Part shown: piece by piece, positions 18,287 to 28,761 of the stretch
How the letters are laid out: each line of letters opens with the position of its first letter
Position numbering within the stretch: the stretch's first letter is position 1
Source: Bacillus wiedmannii
GTDB lineage: Bacteria; Bacillota; Bacilli; Bacillales; Bacillaceae_G
Length of the DNA: 64,000 bases
Assembly (NCBI RefSeq): GCF_001583695.1
Contig: NZ_LOBC01000104.1
Coordinates: 62,001-126,000 of the forward strand
Direction of reading: 5' to 3'
Translations under genes and position numbers: made by a program
Notes under the pieces: model-generated
Told to the model about the DNA's origin: nothing
The model's database searches: none
Seen by the model: only the letters and a program-made list of their open reading frames with translations

Positions 18287-18436
18287 CTATCCCTCACAAG
18301 CCTCTTTAGAAGGTCTATATAGCGATGCCACAAGTCGATCATATTCACGACGCGTAATCTCTTTATTATACAGCTTCAATAATAAATCTCTATGCTCTTT
18401 TGAAAATGCCATCTTTTTAATGACTTCAGGATACAT
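18287..18436 (-). CDS. Small uncharacterised protein, 49 residues
   Basis: A short reading frame encoding a mostly helical, charged protein that begins MYPEVIKKMAFSKEHRDLL and ends SKEACEG. GGAGAGG lies eight bases before the ATG and an intrinsic terminator follows the stop, so it has all the parts of a real gene. I recognise no family. It sits between the GH8-like gene and cydA on the minus strand. Confidence 0.65.
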   Translation of the reverse strand: MYPEVIKKMAFSKEHRDLLLKLYNKEITRREYDRLVASLYRPSKEACEG

Positions 18437-18689
18437 AAAACATCCTCTCCATTTCAAATAAACTTCTTCATTCCGAAAACAGAACTTATGTTCGCATAAA
18501 AGATTATAAAATATTCCTTACTAAAAAACAAACAAAATATTATTAAACATTAACTTCTTTCTATTTAAAATATTCAAACATTATATTACCATATCCACTT
18601 TTTAAATACATATATATTTTTGGTAGTTTTTCTGAATAAATCTTCCAATTCAATCAGAAAATAATGGCAAAAAGAAGAGGAGTTTACAT

Positions 18690-20045
18690 ATGGATACGGT
18701 AACATTAGCAAGAGCATTTTTTGGTTCTTCATTAGCATTTCACATTATCTTTGCAACACTTGGTGTCGGACTTTCATTAATGATTTTTATAAGTGAAATA
18801 CTCTATCACTGGAAGAAAGATTCCGATTACGCCATTATGGCGAAAAGATGGACGAAGGCTTTTGCCATCCTTCTCGGTGTAGCAATTCCAACTGGTACAA
18901 TTGTTGGTGTGCAAATTTCACTTCTTTGGCCTGGTTTTGCCAAAATTGTTGGGCAGGTTATTTCTGTTCCCTTTCAAATTGAGATTTTCGCCTTCTTTTT
19001 AGAGGCGTTGTTCATGTCTATTTATGTATATGCAGCTGACAAACTACCTCCATTCATGAGATTAATCTCGCTATTCTTCGTCATGATTGGTGCCACGGCA
19101 TCCGCCGTGCTTATTACATCAGCAAATACATGGATGAATACACCCGCGGGCTTTTCAATGGGACCAGATGGATCAGTTTTTAACGTTGATCCATGGAAAG
19201 CCTTCTTTAATCCGAGTTTTGGTACAAGCGCATTTCATGTTGTTATTACTGCCTATGCAACTGGAGCTGCCGTCATTGCCTCTATCGCTGGATTTAAATT
19301 ATTAAAGAAAAATTTAAGTAAACGCGAAATTGCTTATCATAAAAAGGGACTACTGTTAGGACTCGTCGTGACATTTATTACAGGTGCTACGATGTGGCTT
19401 TCGGGACACGAATCGGCGATTGCCTTACATAAGCATTCTCCTGAAAAGCTTGCATCTGCTGAAGCTTTATTTGAAACGACATCACATGCACCGTTATCAA
19501 TTGGCGGAGTTGTAGACCCTAACACACTTGAACTAAACTATGCACTAGAAATTCCGAACATGCTTAGCCTACTAGTGGGACTCGACCCTAGCACCGTCGT
19601 AAAAGGACTAAAGGAATTCCCACAAGAAACATGGCCACCATTTTACACACATACACTATTCAACTTAATGGTCGGCACCGCTGCCTTTACTTTTGCAGTT
19701 GCAGCAATCGCCCTCTTATATTGGTACTTTGTTTACCGAAAAAAAGGTGCAGAATTACCGAAGTGGCTTCTTTGGGGAGCTGCAGCATGTGGACCAATTA
19801 TGATGCTCGGTATTGAATTCGGGTGGATTTTCAGCTGTAGTGGTCGTCAACCATGGACCATTTATGGTATGCAACGGACAGTCGACGCTTCTACACGCGC
19901 TGATTTTGTCGGTCCTTTATTTATTCTATTCATCATTTTATATATTGGACTCGGCATTTTAACAGTTTTTGTACTACGGACATTCTTTAAGAAACATCCG
20001 CTTACAAATGATTTACATCACGAAGGAGGCGATTCTCGTGCATGA
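18690..20045 (+). CDS. cydA: Cytochrome bd quinol oxidase subunit I
   Basis: 451-residue membrane protein with the CydA features: FHIIFATLGVGLSL with the high-spin heme His near the N terminus, the GRQPWTIYGMQRT motif near the C terminus and a short Q-loop as in Gram-positive enzymes. It oxidises menaquinol and, with CydB, reduces oxygen to water at low oxygen pressure. AGAGGAG precedes the ATG. The 250 bases upstream are very AT-rich; no clear Rex or ResD box could be seen. It overlaps cydB by eight bases. Confidence 0.95.
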   Translation: MDTVTLARAFFGSSLAFHIIFATLGVGLSLMIFISEILYHWKKDSDYAIMAKRWTKAFAILLGVAIPTGTIVGVQISLLWPGFAKIVGQVISVPFQIEIFAFFLEALFMSIYVYAADKLPPFMRLISLFFVMIGATASAVLITSANTWMNTPAGFSMGPDGSVFNVDPWKAFFNPSFGTSAFHVVITAYATGAAVIASIAGFKLLKKNLSKREIAYHKKGLLLGLVVTFITGATMWLSGHESAIALHKHSPEKLASAEALFETTSHAPLSIGGVVDPNTLELNYALEIPNMLSLLVGLDPSTVVKGLKEFPQETWPPFYTHTLFNLMVGTAAFTFAVAAIALLYWYFVYRKKGAELPKWLLWGAAACGPIMMLGIEFGWIFSCSGRQPWTIYGMQRTVDASTRADFVGPLFILFIILYIGLGILTVFVLRTFFKKHPLTNDLHHEGGDSRA

Positions 20046-21063
20046 GGAAAGTATTGCAATCATCATCTTATGGGCTCTTATTTTCGTATACAGTATATTA
20101 GGGTCCATCGATTTTGGAGCAGGTTTTTGGGGCATGGTATACGCAAAACATCCAACGCTCGCTGCCAAACTTGCCAATCGATACTTATCACCAACTTGGG
20201 AAGTAACAAATACATTTCTCGTTTTTGTCGTTGTCGCTTTTCTCGGTTTCTTTCCGAAAGCTGCTTTCACCCTTGCAACAGTGATGTTCGTGCCAGTTAT
20301 GTTAATTTTAATACTCATTGCAATTCGCAGTACATTCATGGTATTTGCTTACTCTCTGCCAAAGTATCAATTCCTCCTTCGGGTGATTTCAGGTATTACT
20401 GGGCTCTTAATTCCAGCCTTATTAATTACTGTTTTACCCGTTACAGAGGGGGCTTATATTACAATCTCTGAAGGAAAAGAAGTACTCCTGTATGGAAAAC
20501 TTCTTTCTAGCCCGGTTATCTACTGCTATATGCTCTTTGGGCTAACTTCGGAACTATTTCTCTCCTCTCTCTTTCTTGCTGATTTTGCGAGAGAGCAAGG
20601 TTCAGAAGATTCGTATAGAATTTACAGAAGAAACGCCATCATACTTGGTCCTGCAACACTTGTTACGGCGATTATCGCCCTCGTTGTAATGGACCCGGAA
20701 ACACACTGGCTTATGCAAGGACTCATAAAGCAATTCCCATGGTTTACAGTTTCTATCGTTTTATTCGTTATCGGGTACTCTTCTCTTTGGTGGACAAACA
20801 AGAAGTATGGCACACTAGGATACCCTCGCATTGCCGTTTTAGCGGTCGTCGCTCAATATGCATTTGCAAGTTACGCTTACGGTGTCGCGCATTTACCTTA
20901 TATCATTTATCCTGATGTAACTGTATTTACAAGTTTTACAACGACAGAAACATTCTATGCATTGCTTATCCTATACGCAATTGGAATCGCAATTTTACTA
21001 CCAGGATTTATTTTCTTCTGGAATTTATTCTTGAAGGATCGAACTTTTTTGAAGGAAAAATAA
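20038..21063 (+). CDS. cydB: Cytochrome bd quinol oxidase subunit II
   Basis: 341 residues, the usual CydB length, with ILWALIFVYSILGSIDFGAGFWGM at the N terminus and YLSPTWEVTNTFLVFVVVAFLGFFP, both family signatures. The start is the GTG at 20038, eight bases behind AAGGAGG; in-frame starts farther upstream lie inside cydA and have no ribosome site. The two genes overlap, so they are translationally coupled. The cydCD ABC transporter genes usual for assembly are not next to it. Confidence 0.93.
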   Translation: MHEESIAIIILWALIFVYSILGSIDFGAGFWGMVYAKHPTLAAKLANRYLSPTWEVTNTFLVFVVVAFLGFFPKAAFTLATVMFVPVMLILILIAIRSTFMVFAYSLPKYQFLLRVISGITGLLIPALLITVLPVTEGAYITISEGKEVLLYGKLLSSPVIYCYMLFGLTSELFLSSLFLADFAREQGSEDSYRIYRRNAIILGPATLVTAIIALVVMDPETHWLMQGLIKQFPWFTVSIVLFVIGYSSLWWTNKKYGTLGYPRIAVLAVVAQYAFASYAYGVAHLPYIIYPDVTVFTSFTTTETFYALLILYAIGIAILLPGFIFFWNLFLKDRTFLKEK

Positions 21064-21073
21064 TATATTCGGG

Positions 21074-21112
21074 GGAGTCTGTTCCAAAAGGCATTTTGGA
21101 TGGGCTCCTTTT
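21074..21112 (+). terminator. Intrinsic terminator after cydAB
   Basis: GGAGTC.TGTTCCAAAA pairs with TTTTGGA.TGGGCTCC (G-U pairs included) around GGCA, followed by TTTTG. The stem is imperfect but stable. Confidence 0.7.
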
Positions 21113-21119
21113 GTCATAT

Positions 21120-21162
21120 TTTGTCGATAAGTCGATATATTTTAAAAATCGTTGATATATTT
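21120..21162 (-). repeat. Dispersed ATATCGAYTTAYCGA repeat, copy C
   Basis: The best-preserved copy. On the minus strand it runs ATATCAACGATTTTTA then AATATATCGACTTATCGACAA. It fills part of the 352-base gap between cydB and the ArsB-family gene; the rest of the gap shows nothing else I can name. Confidence 0.65.
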
Positions 21163-21415
21163 TAAGTTGCACCAATATATCTCCATAATCGCCCATATAA
21201 ATTTCATTTACTATCTTACTGCCACGCTAATTTATAGACTCCTCTCATAATAGTTATTTCACTATTCGTGACACTTGTCCTTTCGCTTGAAAAACACATA
21301 TTCACTTCATTCCATTATATGCCTAGTTCTTCTTATTTTTTGCTGAATATACTACCAATACAGACCTTGAGACAAGCTACATTGGTTTAAGGAAAATTAG
21401 AAAGGTAGGTAAAAT

Positions 21416-22774
21416 ATGAGCATTGAAATATGGATTACTATTATTGTATTCTTCTTAACGATGATTGTTATCTTTTGGCGACCCCGTGGCTTAAATGAGG
21501 CTTGGCCGGCAGCAATTGGCGCTGGCATTATCTTGATTACTGGACTTGTATCAAGACCAGACGTCATAGATATTATTAGTAAAATTGGCGGTGCCTCTAT
21601 AACAATATTAGCGACCATCGTTATGGCGGTTATATTAGAAAGCTTCGGCTTCTTCCACTGGTCCGCAGCGAAACTTGCAAATTTAGCAAAAGGCTCTGGT
21701 CGCCGTCTATACTGGTATATTCAATTATTATGTTTTCTTATGACTCTTTTATTTAATAACGACGGTAGTATTTTAATTACAACTCCAATTTTAATTCTTC
21801 TTCTAAAAAACCTTCAATTAAAACCACATCAACAAATTCCTTATTTATTAAGTGGTGCTTTAATCGCTACTGCATCTAGTGCACCAATTGGTGTAAGTAA
21901 TATCGTAAACTTAATCGCATTAAATATCGTTAATATGACTCTTTACATGCATACTGCTATGATGTTTGTACCTGCAACATTAGGACTATTGTTTATGTCA
22001 TGGCTTATGTACACAGTTTTAAAGAAAAAACTACCAGAAAGATTACCTGTTTCTTCATATGATATCGAAGAAATATTCTTCACAAAAAACTTCCATCCAC
22101 TTAAAGGAACAAAATCTGTTAATACGAAACAAAAACGTACAAAATTCATGTTAAAAGTATTAGGTTTCGTCTTTCTTATGCGCTGTCTTCTATTCGTTGC
22201 ATCCTTCTTATCGATTCCAATCGAAATTGTTGCTGTACTCGGTTCACTCGTTCTTCTCATCTGGAGATGGTACTACTTACGAACAAACCCAGTCGATATT
22301 TTGAAAAAGACACCGTGGCACATTTTAATTTTCGCTTTCTCTATGTATGTCATTATTTACGGACTTCACAACGCAGGATTAACAACAGCACTTGTAAATT
22401 GGCTTGAGCCAGTTGTAAGTCAGCATCTACTCTATGCTAGCTTTGCAATGGGCGGACTTGTATCTATCCTCTCTAACATCTTCAATAATCACCCTGCACT
22501 TATGATTGGTACAATCACATTAACAGAAATGGGACTAGACCCAGTCACATTAAAAACTATCTACCTGGCAAACATTATTGGTAGTGACATCGGTTCACTA
22601 TTATTACCAATCGGTACGCTAGCTTCCCTCATTTGGATGTATATCCTAAGACAAAACAAAATTAAAGTGAAATGGAAAGATTATTTAAGCGTATCTCTCA
22701 TCGTAATCCCACTCACAACAGCCGTCACATTATTCCTCTTATACTACTGGGTACAATTATTCTTCGCCTTATAG
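21416..22774 (+). CDS. ArsB/NhaD-family anion or ion permease
   Basis: 452-residue membrane protein with 11-12 segments, matching the ArsB branch of the ion transporter superfamily: RPRGLNEAWPAAIGAGIILITG, LFNNDGSILITTPILILL and SSAPIGVSNIVNLIALNIV. Members expel arsenite or antimonite, or exchange sodium, citrate or sulfate. No arsR, arsC or arsA lies nearby, so a housekeeping role is as likely as arsenite resistance. An AAGGTAGG box precedes the ATG. Confidence 0.75.
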   Translation: MSIEIWITIIVFFLTMIVIFWRPRGLNEAWPAAIGAGIILITGLVSRPDVIDIISKIGGASITILATIVMAVILESFGFFHWSAAKLANLAKGSGRRLYWYIQLLCFLMTLLFNNDGSILITTPILILLLKNLQLKPHQQIPYLLSGALIATASSAPIGVSNIVNLIALNIVNMTLYMHTAMMFVPATLGLLFMSWLMYTVLKKKLPERLPVSSYDIEEIFFTKNFHPLKGTKSVNTKQKRTKFMLKVLGFVFLMRCLLFVASFLSIPIEIVAVLGSLVLLIWRWYYLRTNPVDILKKTPWHILIFAFSMYVIIYGLHNAGLTTALVNWLEPVVSQHLLYASFAMGGLVSILSNIFNNHPALMIGTITLTEMGLDPVTLKTIYLANIIGSDIGSLLLPIGTLASLIWMYILRQNKIKVKWKDYLSVSLIVIPLTTAVTLFLLYYWVQLFFAL

Positions 22775-22779
22775 AAAAT

Positions 22780-22819
22780 AGAAGCCCCCTTTGCTACCGT
22801 CTTAGCAAAGGGGGCTTCT
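22780..22819 (+). terminator. Intrinsic terminator
   Basis: A very stable 16-bp GC-rich stem (AGAAGCCCCCTTTGCT and its complement). Confidence 0.92.
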
Positions 22820-22875
22820 TCTATATTTAAGTTAGGTACTACAGTGTGATCAATCAAGTAAAGAGGTGTAACGTA

Positions 22876-24734
<1,859 letters not shown>

Positions 24735-24756
24735 ATAAAGACATCATTATGTAAAG

Positions 24757-24857
24757 CCGTTAACTTCCCTACGCTGGTACGAGCCAGATCAGGTCCAAAG
24801 GGTTAAGAAGTTCACACGCTTCTCTCTCAGCCTACGCATACGTTAGGCACCCCTAGT
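24757..24857 (-). ncRNA. TPP riboswitch (THI element)
   Basis: The minus strand carries the conserved parts in order: AGGGGTGCC, the GCTGAGA core, ACCCTTTGGACCTGATCTGG and TACCAGCGTAGGGAAG. It lies upstream of thiC and senses thiamine pyrophosphate. Binding is expected to favour the terminator and switch thiC off. Confidence 0.96.
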
Positions 24858-24935
24858 TTATCACTGATTTAATTTTCAATACTTTCCCATCATACACGAT
24901 AATCTGAAAAATGCAAAGTTTATTTCTTTTGTTGT

Positions 24936-26591
24936 TTATGGAATCATCCACGTTAAATAATATGCCTGTACATACGTCATAATACCAACAATAATTACGA
25001 AGAATAAACTATGCTTCACTGTAAAGCGGAATAAATCTGATTCTTTTCCAGCAAGTCCAACTGCCGCACAAGCAATTGCAATCGATTGCGGAGAAATCAT
25101 TTTTCCTGTTACACCGCCCGTTGTATTTGCTGCAACGAGAAGTACTTCAGATACACCGACTTGCTGCGCTGTAATCGCTTGTAAATTCGAGAACAGTGCA
25201 TTCGCTGACGTATCGGACCCTGTTAAAAATACACCGATCCAGCCTAGGAATGGTGAGAAGAACGGGAATAGTCCGCCAGTTCCTGCAAGTGCTAATGCTA
25301 ATGTAGAAGATAGACCAGAATAGTTTGCGATAAACGCGAATCCTAATACGAATCCGATAGATAGAATTGGCATCTTAAGCTCATTTAACGTTTCTTTAAA
25401 TGTTACTACTGCATCTTTTGCACTCATTTTCAAAATAAAGATAGAAATGATACAAGCAATTAAAATTGCTGTTCCCGTCGCTGATAAAATATCTAATTTC
25501 AAGATTGCTTCATAAGGCGTCGGTTTATTTACAATTGGCTCTGCTTTCATTACTAAATTGTGTAAGCCTGGAACTTCAAACTTAAACACAAGGCTTTCCA
25601 AAGCACCGTCTGAAGCAAATAACGCTTTAAAGAAACTTTGGCTCCAAATGACTACCATCACAGTTAAAATAATGAATGGAGACCATGCTTTTACTACTTT
25701 TCCTACCGTTAGTTTTGGCATAGATATCGCCGTTGCTGCTACTTCACTATTTGCTTCTTTAGACTGATAGATTTCTTTCGGCTGCCAAACTTTTAAGAAT
25801 AGCGATAAACTCACTAAACTTACAAGTGCTGACGTAATATCCGGAAGTTCTGGTCCTAAGAACGTCGCTGTAATGAACTGCGTAATTGCAAATGAGCTAC
25901 CTGCTACAAATAGAGCCGGCCATGTTTGTCTTACTCCTTTAAATCCATCCATTAAAAATACGATAAAGAACGGAACAAATAATGATAAGAACGGTAATTG
26001 ATGTCCAGCCATTTGTCCAATTTTATGTGGATCAATACCTGTTACTTGTCCAGCAACTGTAATCGGAATTCCCATCGCTCCGAACGCTACTGGTGCCGTA
26101 TTTGCGATTAAACACAGACCCGCTGCATATAAAGGATTTAACCCAAGACCTGCAAGAAGTGCTGCCGTAATTGCTACTGGTGCACCAAATCCTGCTGCCC
26201 CTTCCAAAAATGCTCCAAATGAAAAACCGATTAAAATAACGAGTAAACGATGGTCATTCGTAATGGATAATACAGATGCACGAATCACATCGAATTGACC
26301 CGTTTTCACAGATATTTTATATAAAAATACCGACATAATGATAATCCAAGCAATTGGCCATAGTCCGTATAAGAAACCATATCCCGTCGCTGCCATCGCC
26401 ATCGTGAACGGCATCTTATAAGCGAATAAAGCCACTAAAATTGTAAGTACAACTGTAATAAATCCTGCCACATACCCCTTCATGCGGAAAACTGCTAAAG
26501 CTAAGAAAAAAAAGATAATCGGAATAAGTGCGACCGCTGCCGAAATCCAAATATTTCCGAACGGATCATAAACTTGTGTCCATGTGTTCAT
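24936..26591 (-). CDS. lctP: L-lactate permease LctP family
   Basis: 551 residues with about 13 membrane segments, typical of the LldP/GlcA family: [42 protein letters not shown] and [17 protein letters not shown] are diagnostic. It imports L-lactate, D-lactate or glycolate with protons. It stands alone, with a cre-like site and a GntR-type palindrome upstream, suggesting control by carbon catabolite repression and perhaps a lactate-responsive regulator. Confidence 0.92.
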   Translation of the reverse strand: MNTWTQVYDPFGNIWISAAVALIPIIFFFLALAVFRMKGYVAGFITVVLTILVALFAYKMPFTMAMAATGYGFLYGLWPIAWIIIMSVFLYKISVKTGQFDVIRASVLSITNDHRLLVILIGFSFGAFLEGAAGFGAPVAITAALLAGLGLNPLYAAGLCLIANTAPVAFGAMGIPITVAGQVTGIDPHKIGQMAGHQLPFLSLFVPFFIVFLMDGFKGVRQTWPALFVAGSSFAITQFITATFLGPELPDITSALVSLVSLSLFLKVWQPKEIYQSKEANSEVAATAISMPKLTVGKVVKAWSPFIILTVMVVIWSQSFFKALFASDGALESLVFKFEVPGLHNLVMKAEPIVNKPTPYEAILKLDILSATGTAILIACIISIFILKMSAKDAVVTFKETLNELKMPILSIGFVLGFAFIANYSGLSSTLALALAGTGGLFPFFSPFLGWIGVFLTGSDTSANALFSNLQAITAQQVGVSEVLLVAANTTGGVTGKMISPQSIAIACAAVGLAGKESDLFRFTVKHSLFFVIIVGIMTYVQAYYLTWMIP

Positions 26592-26649
26592 TGTTCTCTC
26601 CCCCTAAAGAATCCCCTTTTAAATAGAATAACCTCATCAATAGACTATC

Positions 26650-26663
26650 AGGTCATCATACCT
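26650..26663. promoter_or_regulatory. Candidate GntR-type operator of lctP
   Basis: AGGT-CATCAT-ACCT: a short inverted repeat in the lctP upstream region, similar in layout to FadR/LldR-family operators. Regulator unknown. Confidence 0.3.
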
Positions 26664-26688
26664 TTAAGTCTAAAATAAAAAACGCATG

Positions 26689-26702
26689 AGAAAACGTTTT
26701 CA
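26689..26702. promoter_or_regulatory. cre-like site upstream of lctP
   Basis: AGAAAACGTTTTCA matches the cre consensus at all but the first position; it lies inside a longer TGAGAAAACGTTTTCA palindrome. Confidence 0.5.
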
Positions 26703-26873
26703 TTAATTCTACCATAACAATTTTTATTTAAAAAGATTTTTTTGAAAATTTTATTATTTAACAGGAAATCTTACAAAATCGTCACGTTCCTGTAATGTTC
26801 ATCGATAGAAAGCTTGCCAAAACTATTGCATAATAATAGTATAACAACAGACATTATTCATGAGGTGATATAT

Positions 26874-27191
26874 ATGAATGGAAACAAAATATTAGCTGCT
26901 TTATCATACTTTAGTGTACTATTTGCCCCTATCCTATTCCCTATTATCGTTTGGATTGTAGGCGATGCTGAAACAAAACCACATGCAAAACGTGCTCTAT
27001 GGACACACATTATTCCAAGTATCGCTACATTCATCGGCGTAACTATTCTAGGAATTATGGGTATCGGATCTGACCAGCCAGATGTAACACTTGGAATTGG
27101 AGCAATGATTGTCTTATGTATTTGCGGAATTATTAGCTTATACTACTTCATTTGGAACATCGTAAAAGGTATTAAAGTGCTGAAAGCTTAA
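26874..27191 (+). CDS. DUF4870 small membrane protein
   Basis: 105 residues with three predicted membrane segments, AALSYFSVLFAPILFPIIVWIV near the N terminus and a C-terminal YYFIWNIVKGIKVLKA, as in the DUF4870 (Tic20-like fold) family. Function unknown. The start at 26874 is preceded by GAGGTGAT; the frame is open 60 bases further up to a TTG with no ribosome site. Confidence 0.75.
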   Translation: MNGNKILAALSYFSVLFAPILFPIIVWIVGDAETKPHAKRALWTHIIPSIATFIGVTILGIMGIGSDQPDVTLGIGAMIVLCICGIISLYYFIWNIVKGIKVLKA

Positions 27192-27271
27192 GTTTAAACA
27201 AACGTTTGATTAAAACAGCACGCATCATAATAAATGAAATTTTATCGGCAATACGACAATCTTTTAATAAG

Positions 27272-27309
27272 AAAAAACCGTCCCAAAATACCTTTTGGGA
27301 CGGTTTTTT
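27272..27309. terminator. Bidirectional intrinsic terminator
   Basis: Perfect 17-bp stem AAAAAACCGTCCCAAAA and its complement around TACC, between convergent genes. The minus-strand side overlaps the DUF2227 stop. Confidence 0.92.
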
Positions 27310-27800
27310 TATCTTCTGCGCTTCTTCTTTTTTCTCATCATTTTCTTGCGGCGCGTATTCACTTTATCCGCTATAATGTGAAGCGTGCTTGCCACAACAA
27401 TTCCCATTATGAACGTTACAATTTCAACCTCATGTTCCTTCGCAATTTCTATTAAATTCCCGTCAAACACGATTATATTTAATAGGAATAAAAACGGAGA
27501 AAATACAATTAACATGTATGCAATACGAATCACATCACCAAGTATAATTGTATGTGTAAAGAAGGAGCGATGCGGCATGACCTTCTTATACGGATACCAA
27601 AATATACGTAGGAACCCCCATTTATTATACGCATTACTATATGTATCTAAATCCGGCGTTAAAAATGAAGTACCTACTAAAAAGCCAATTGCAAAAGTTA
27701 ATAAAAAATCCAAGTTTGTTAATCCATACGAAAAAAGCATAAACAAAACAACCGGAAGGGATATTAAATTTATTTTCGTATGCGTTCTTCCTGATGGCAT
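27309..27800 (-). CDS. DUF2227 putative metal-binding protein
   Basis: 163 residues with a first membrane segment at about 12-45, then TPDLDTYSNAYNKWG, MPHRSFFTHT and LHIIADKVN, the spaced Asp and His residues that define DUF2227 (YdjM-like putative membrane-bound metal-dependent hydrolases). The C terminus is a very basic RRKKMMRKKKKRRR tail. No catalytic role is proven for the family. Confidence 0.75.
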   Translation of the reverse strand: MPSGRTHTKINLISLPVVLFMLFSYGLTNLDFLLTFAIGFLVGTSFLTPDLDTYSNAYNKWGFLRIFWYPYKKVMPHRSFFTHTIILGDVIRIAYMLIVFSPFLFLLNIIVFDGNLIEIAKEHEVEIVTFIMGIVVASTLHIIADKVNTRRKKMMRKKKKRRR

Positions 27801-27850
27801 AATGCACTTCCTCGCTTACGTTCGCCCTGTCACCATATGACAGTTCTCAC

Positions 27851-28216
27851 CTATTGATCTAATTTCTGATCGATAAAGGATGTGTCTATATCCGAACCAA
27901 ACCATTCTGCCAACTTCACTCGCGCCTTATCTTTCACCTCTTCATTGACGTATAACGACGCTTGTAATAGAGCAGCCATTAACGCCCCTAAATCATCTGT
28001 ATAACCAACTCCAGCAATGAAATCTGGGATGGCATCAATTGGTGCAATAAAATAAGCAAGTGCTCCAATCACAATAATTTTCACTCGCTTTGGAACATCA
28101 GGTCTTTGCAAAACATAAAACAATAATAAACTTGCATAAATGACCGACTGTCCCGCTTGCTTTGCAACATGTTTTGCTTTCTTCCAAAACGCTTCAACTG
28201 AAAATTTTTGTTCCAT
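27851..28216 (-). CDS. YkvA family protein (DUF1232)
   Basis: 121 residues with the DUF1232 core: VPKRVKIIVIGALAYFIAPIDAIPDFI then VGYTDDLGALMAALLQA. YkvA-like proteins are small membrane-associated proteins without known function. AGGGAGG precedes the ATG. It lies 50 bases upstream of the DUF2227 gene on the same strand. Confidence 0.8.
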   Translation of the reverse strand: MEQKFSVEAFWKKAKHVAKQAGQSVIYASLLLFYVLQRPDVPKRVKIIVIGALAYFIAPIDAIPDFIAGVGYTDDLGALMAALLQASLYVNEEVKDKARVKLAEWFGSDIDTSFIDQKLDQ

Positions 28217-28761
28217 GTAAAAGCCTCCCTATTTTTTTAAAGAAATAAGCTACAATATGTTATCAGTAAAAGTTCATCAAAATTACACATAATCTATCAA
28301 TGAACTTTCATTGTAACAAACAAACGAAAAAAGAACAAGTGTTCGTTAATTTTTACATACTTCCCTTCATATAATAGGTTTCTAGATAACCACTCACCCA
28401 TTGTCATTTCTTATTTCTCAACAAGAAAATTTTCACTTTCACTTAACATTCTGCTCTACCTTTGTTATATTTTCTAGTTGACGGACATATAAACGAATGT
28501 TAAAGTTTTCTCTGGTAGTGACAAATCTCATACAAAAAATGTAAAATGTTATAGTGTTTCTCAGAAATGAATTTTGTTGTATAATACAGAAATGACGTTA
28601 TGCTTATGAGCAGCACAAGAAACCAAAAGGGTATGCATAGTTATAGTCGTATATGGGTGAATATAGAACCTCTAATTATGGCCAAGAAAACTATGTATTT
28701 TTTATTTTAGCATTTTTCGCTCCAAAATCGACCAAGCCTGATAGAGAAAGGGTGGAAATGA
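28217..28761. other. Intergenic region upstream of ltaS
   Basis: 545 bases, AT-rich, with no gene that I can support. Two possible promoters for ltaS are visible: TTGACG-17-TAAAGT at 28478-28506 and a lone TATAAT at about 28580. An overlapping short frame beginning at 28653 is not convincing. A 5' leader of 150-250 bases is therefore likely. Confidence 0.5.

Noticed and set aside
21416-22774. Arsenic resistance operon
   Set aside because: Only the permease family matches; no arsR, arsC or arsA is present nearby.
27385-27840. Plus-strand 151-codon frame opposite the DUF2227 gene
   Set aside because: Antisense to a gene with good motifs; no ribosome site and no recognisable domain.
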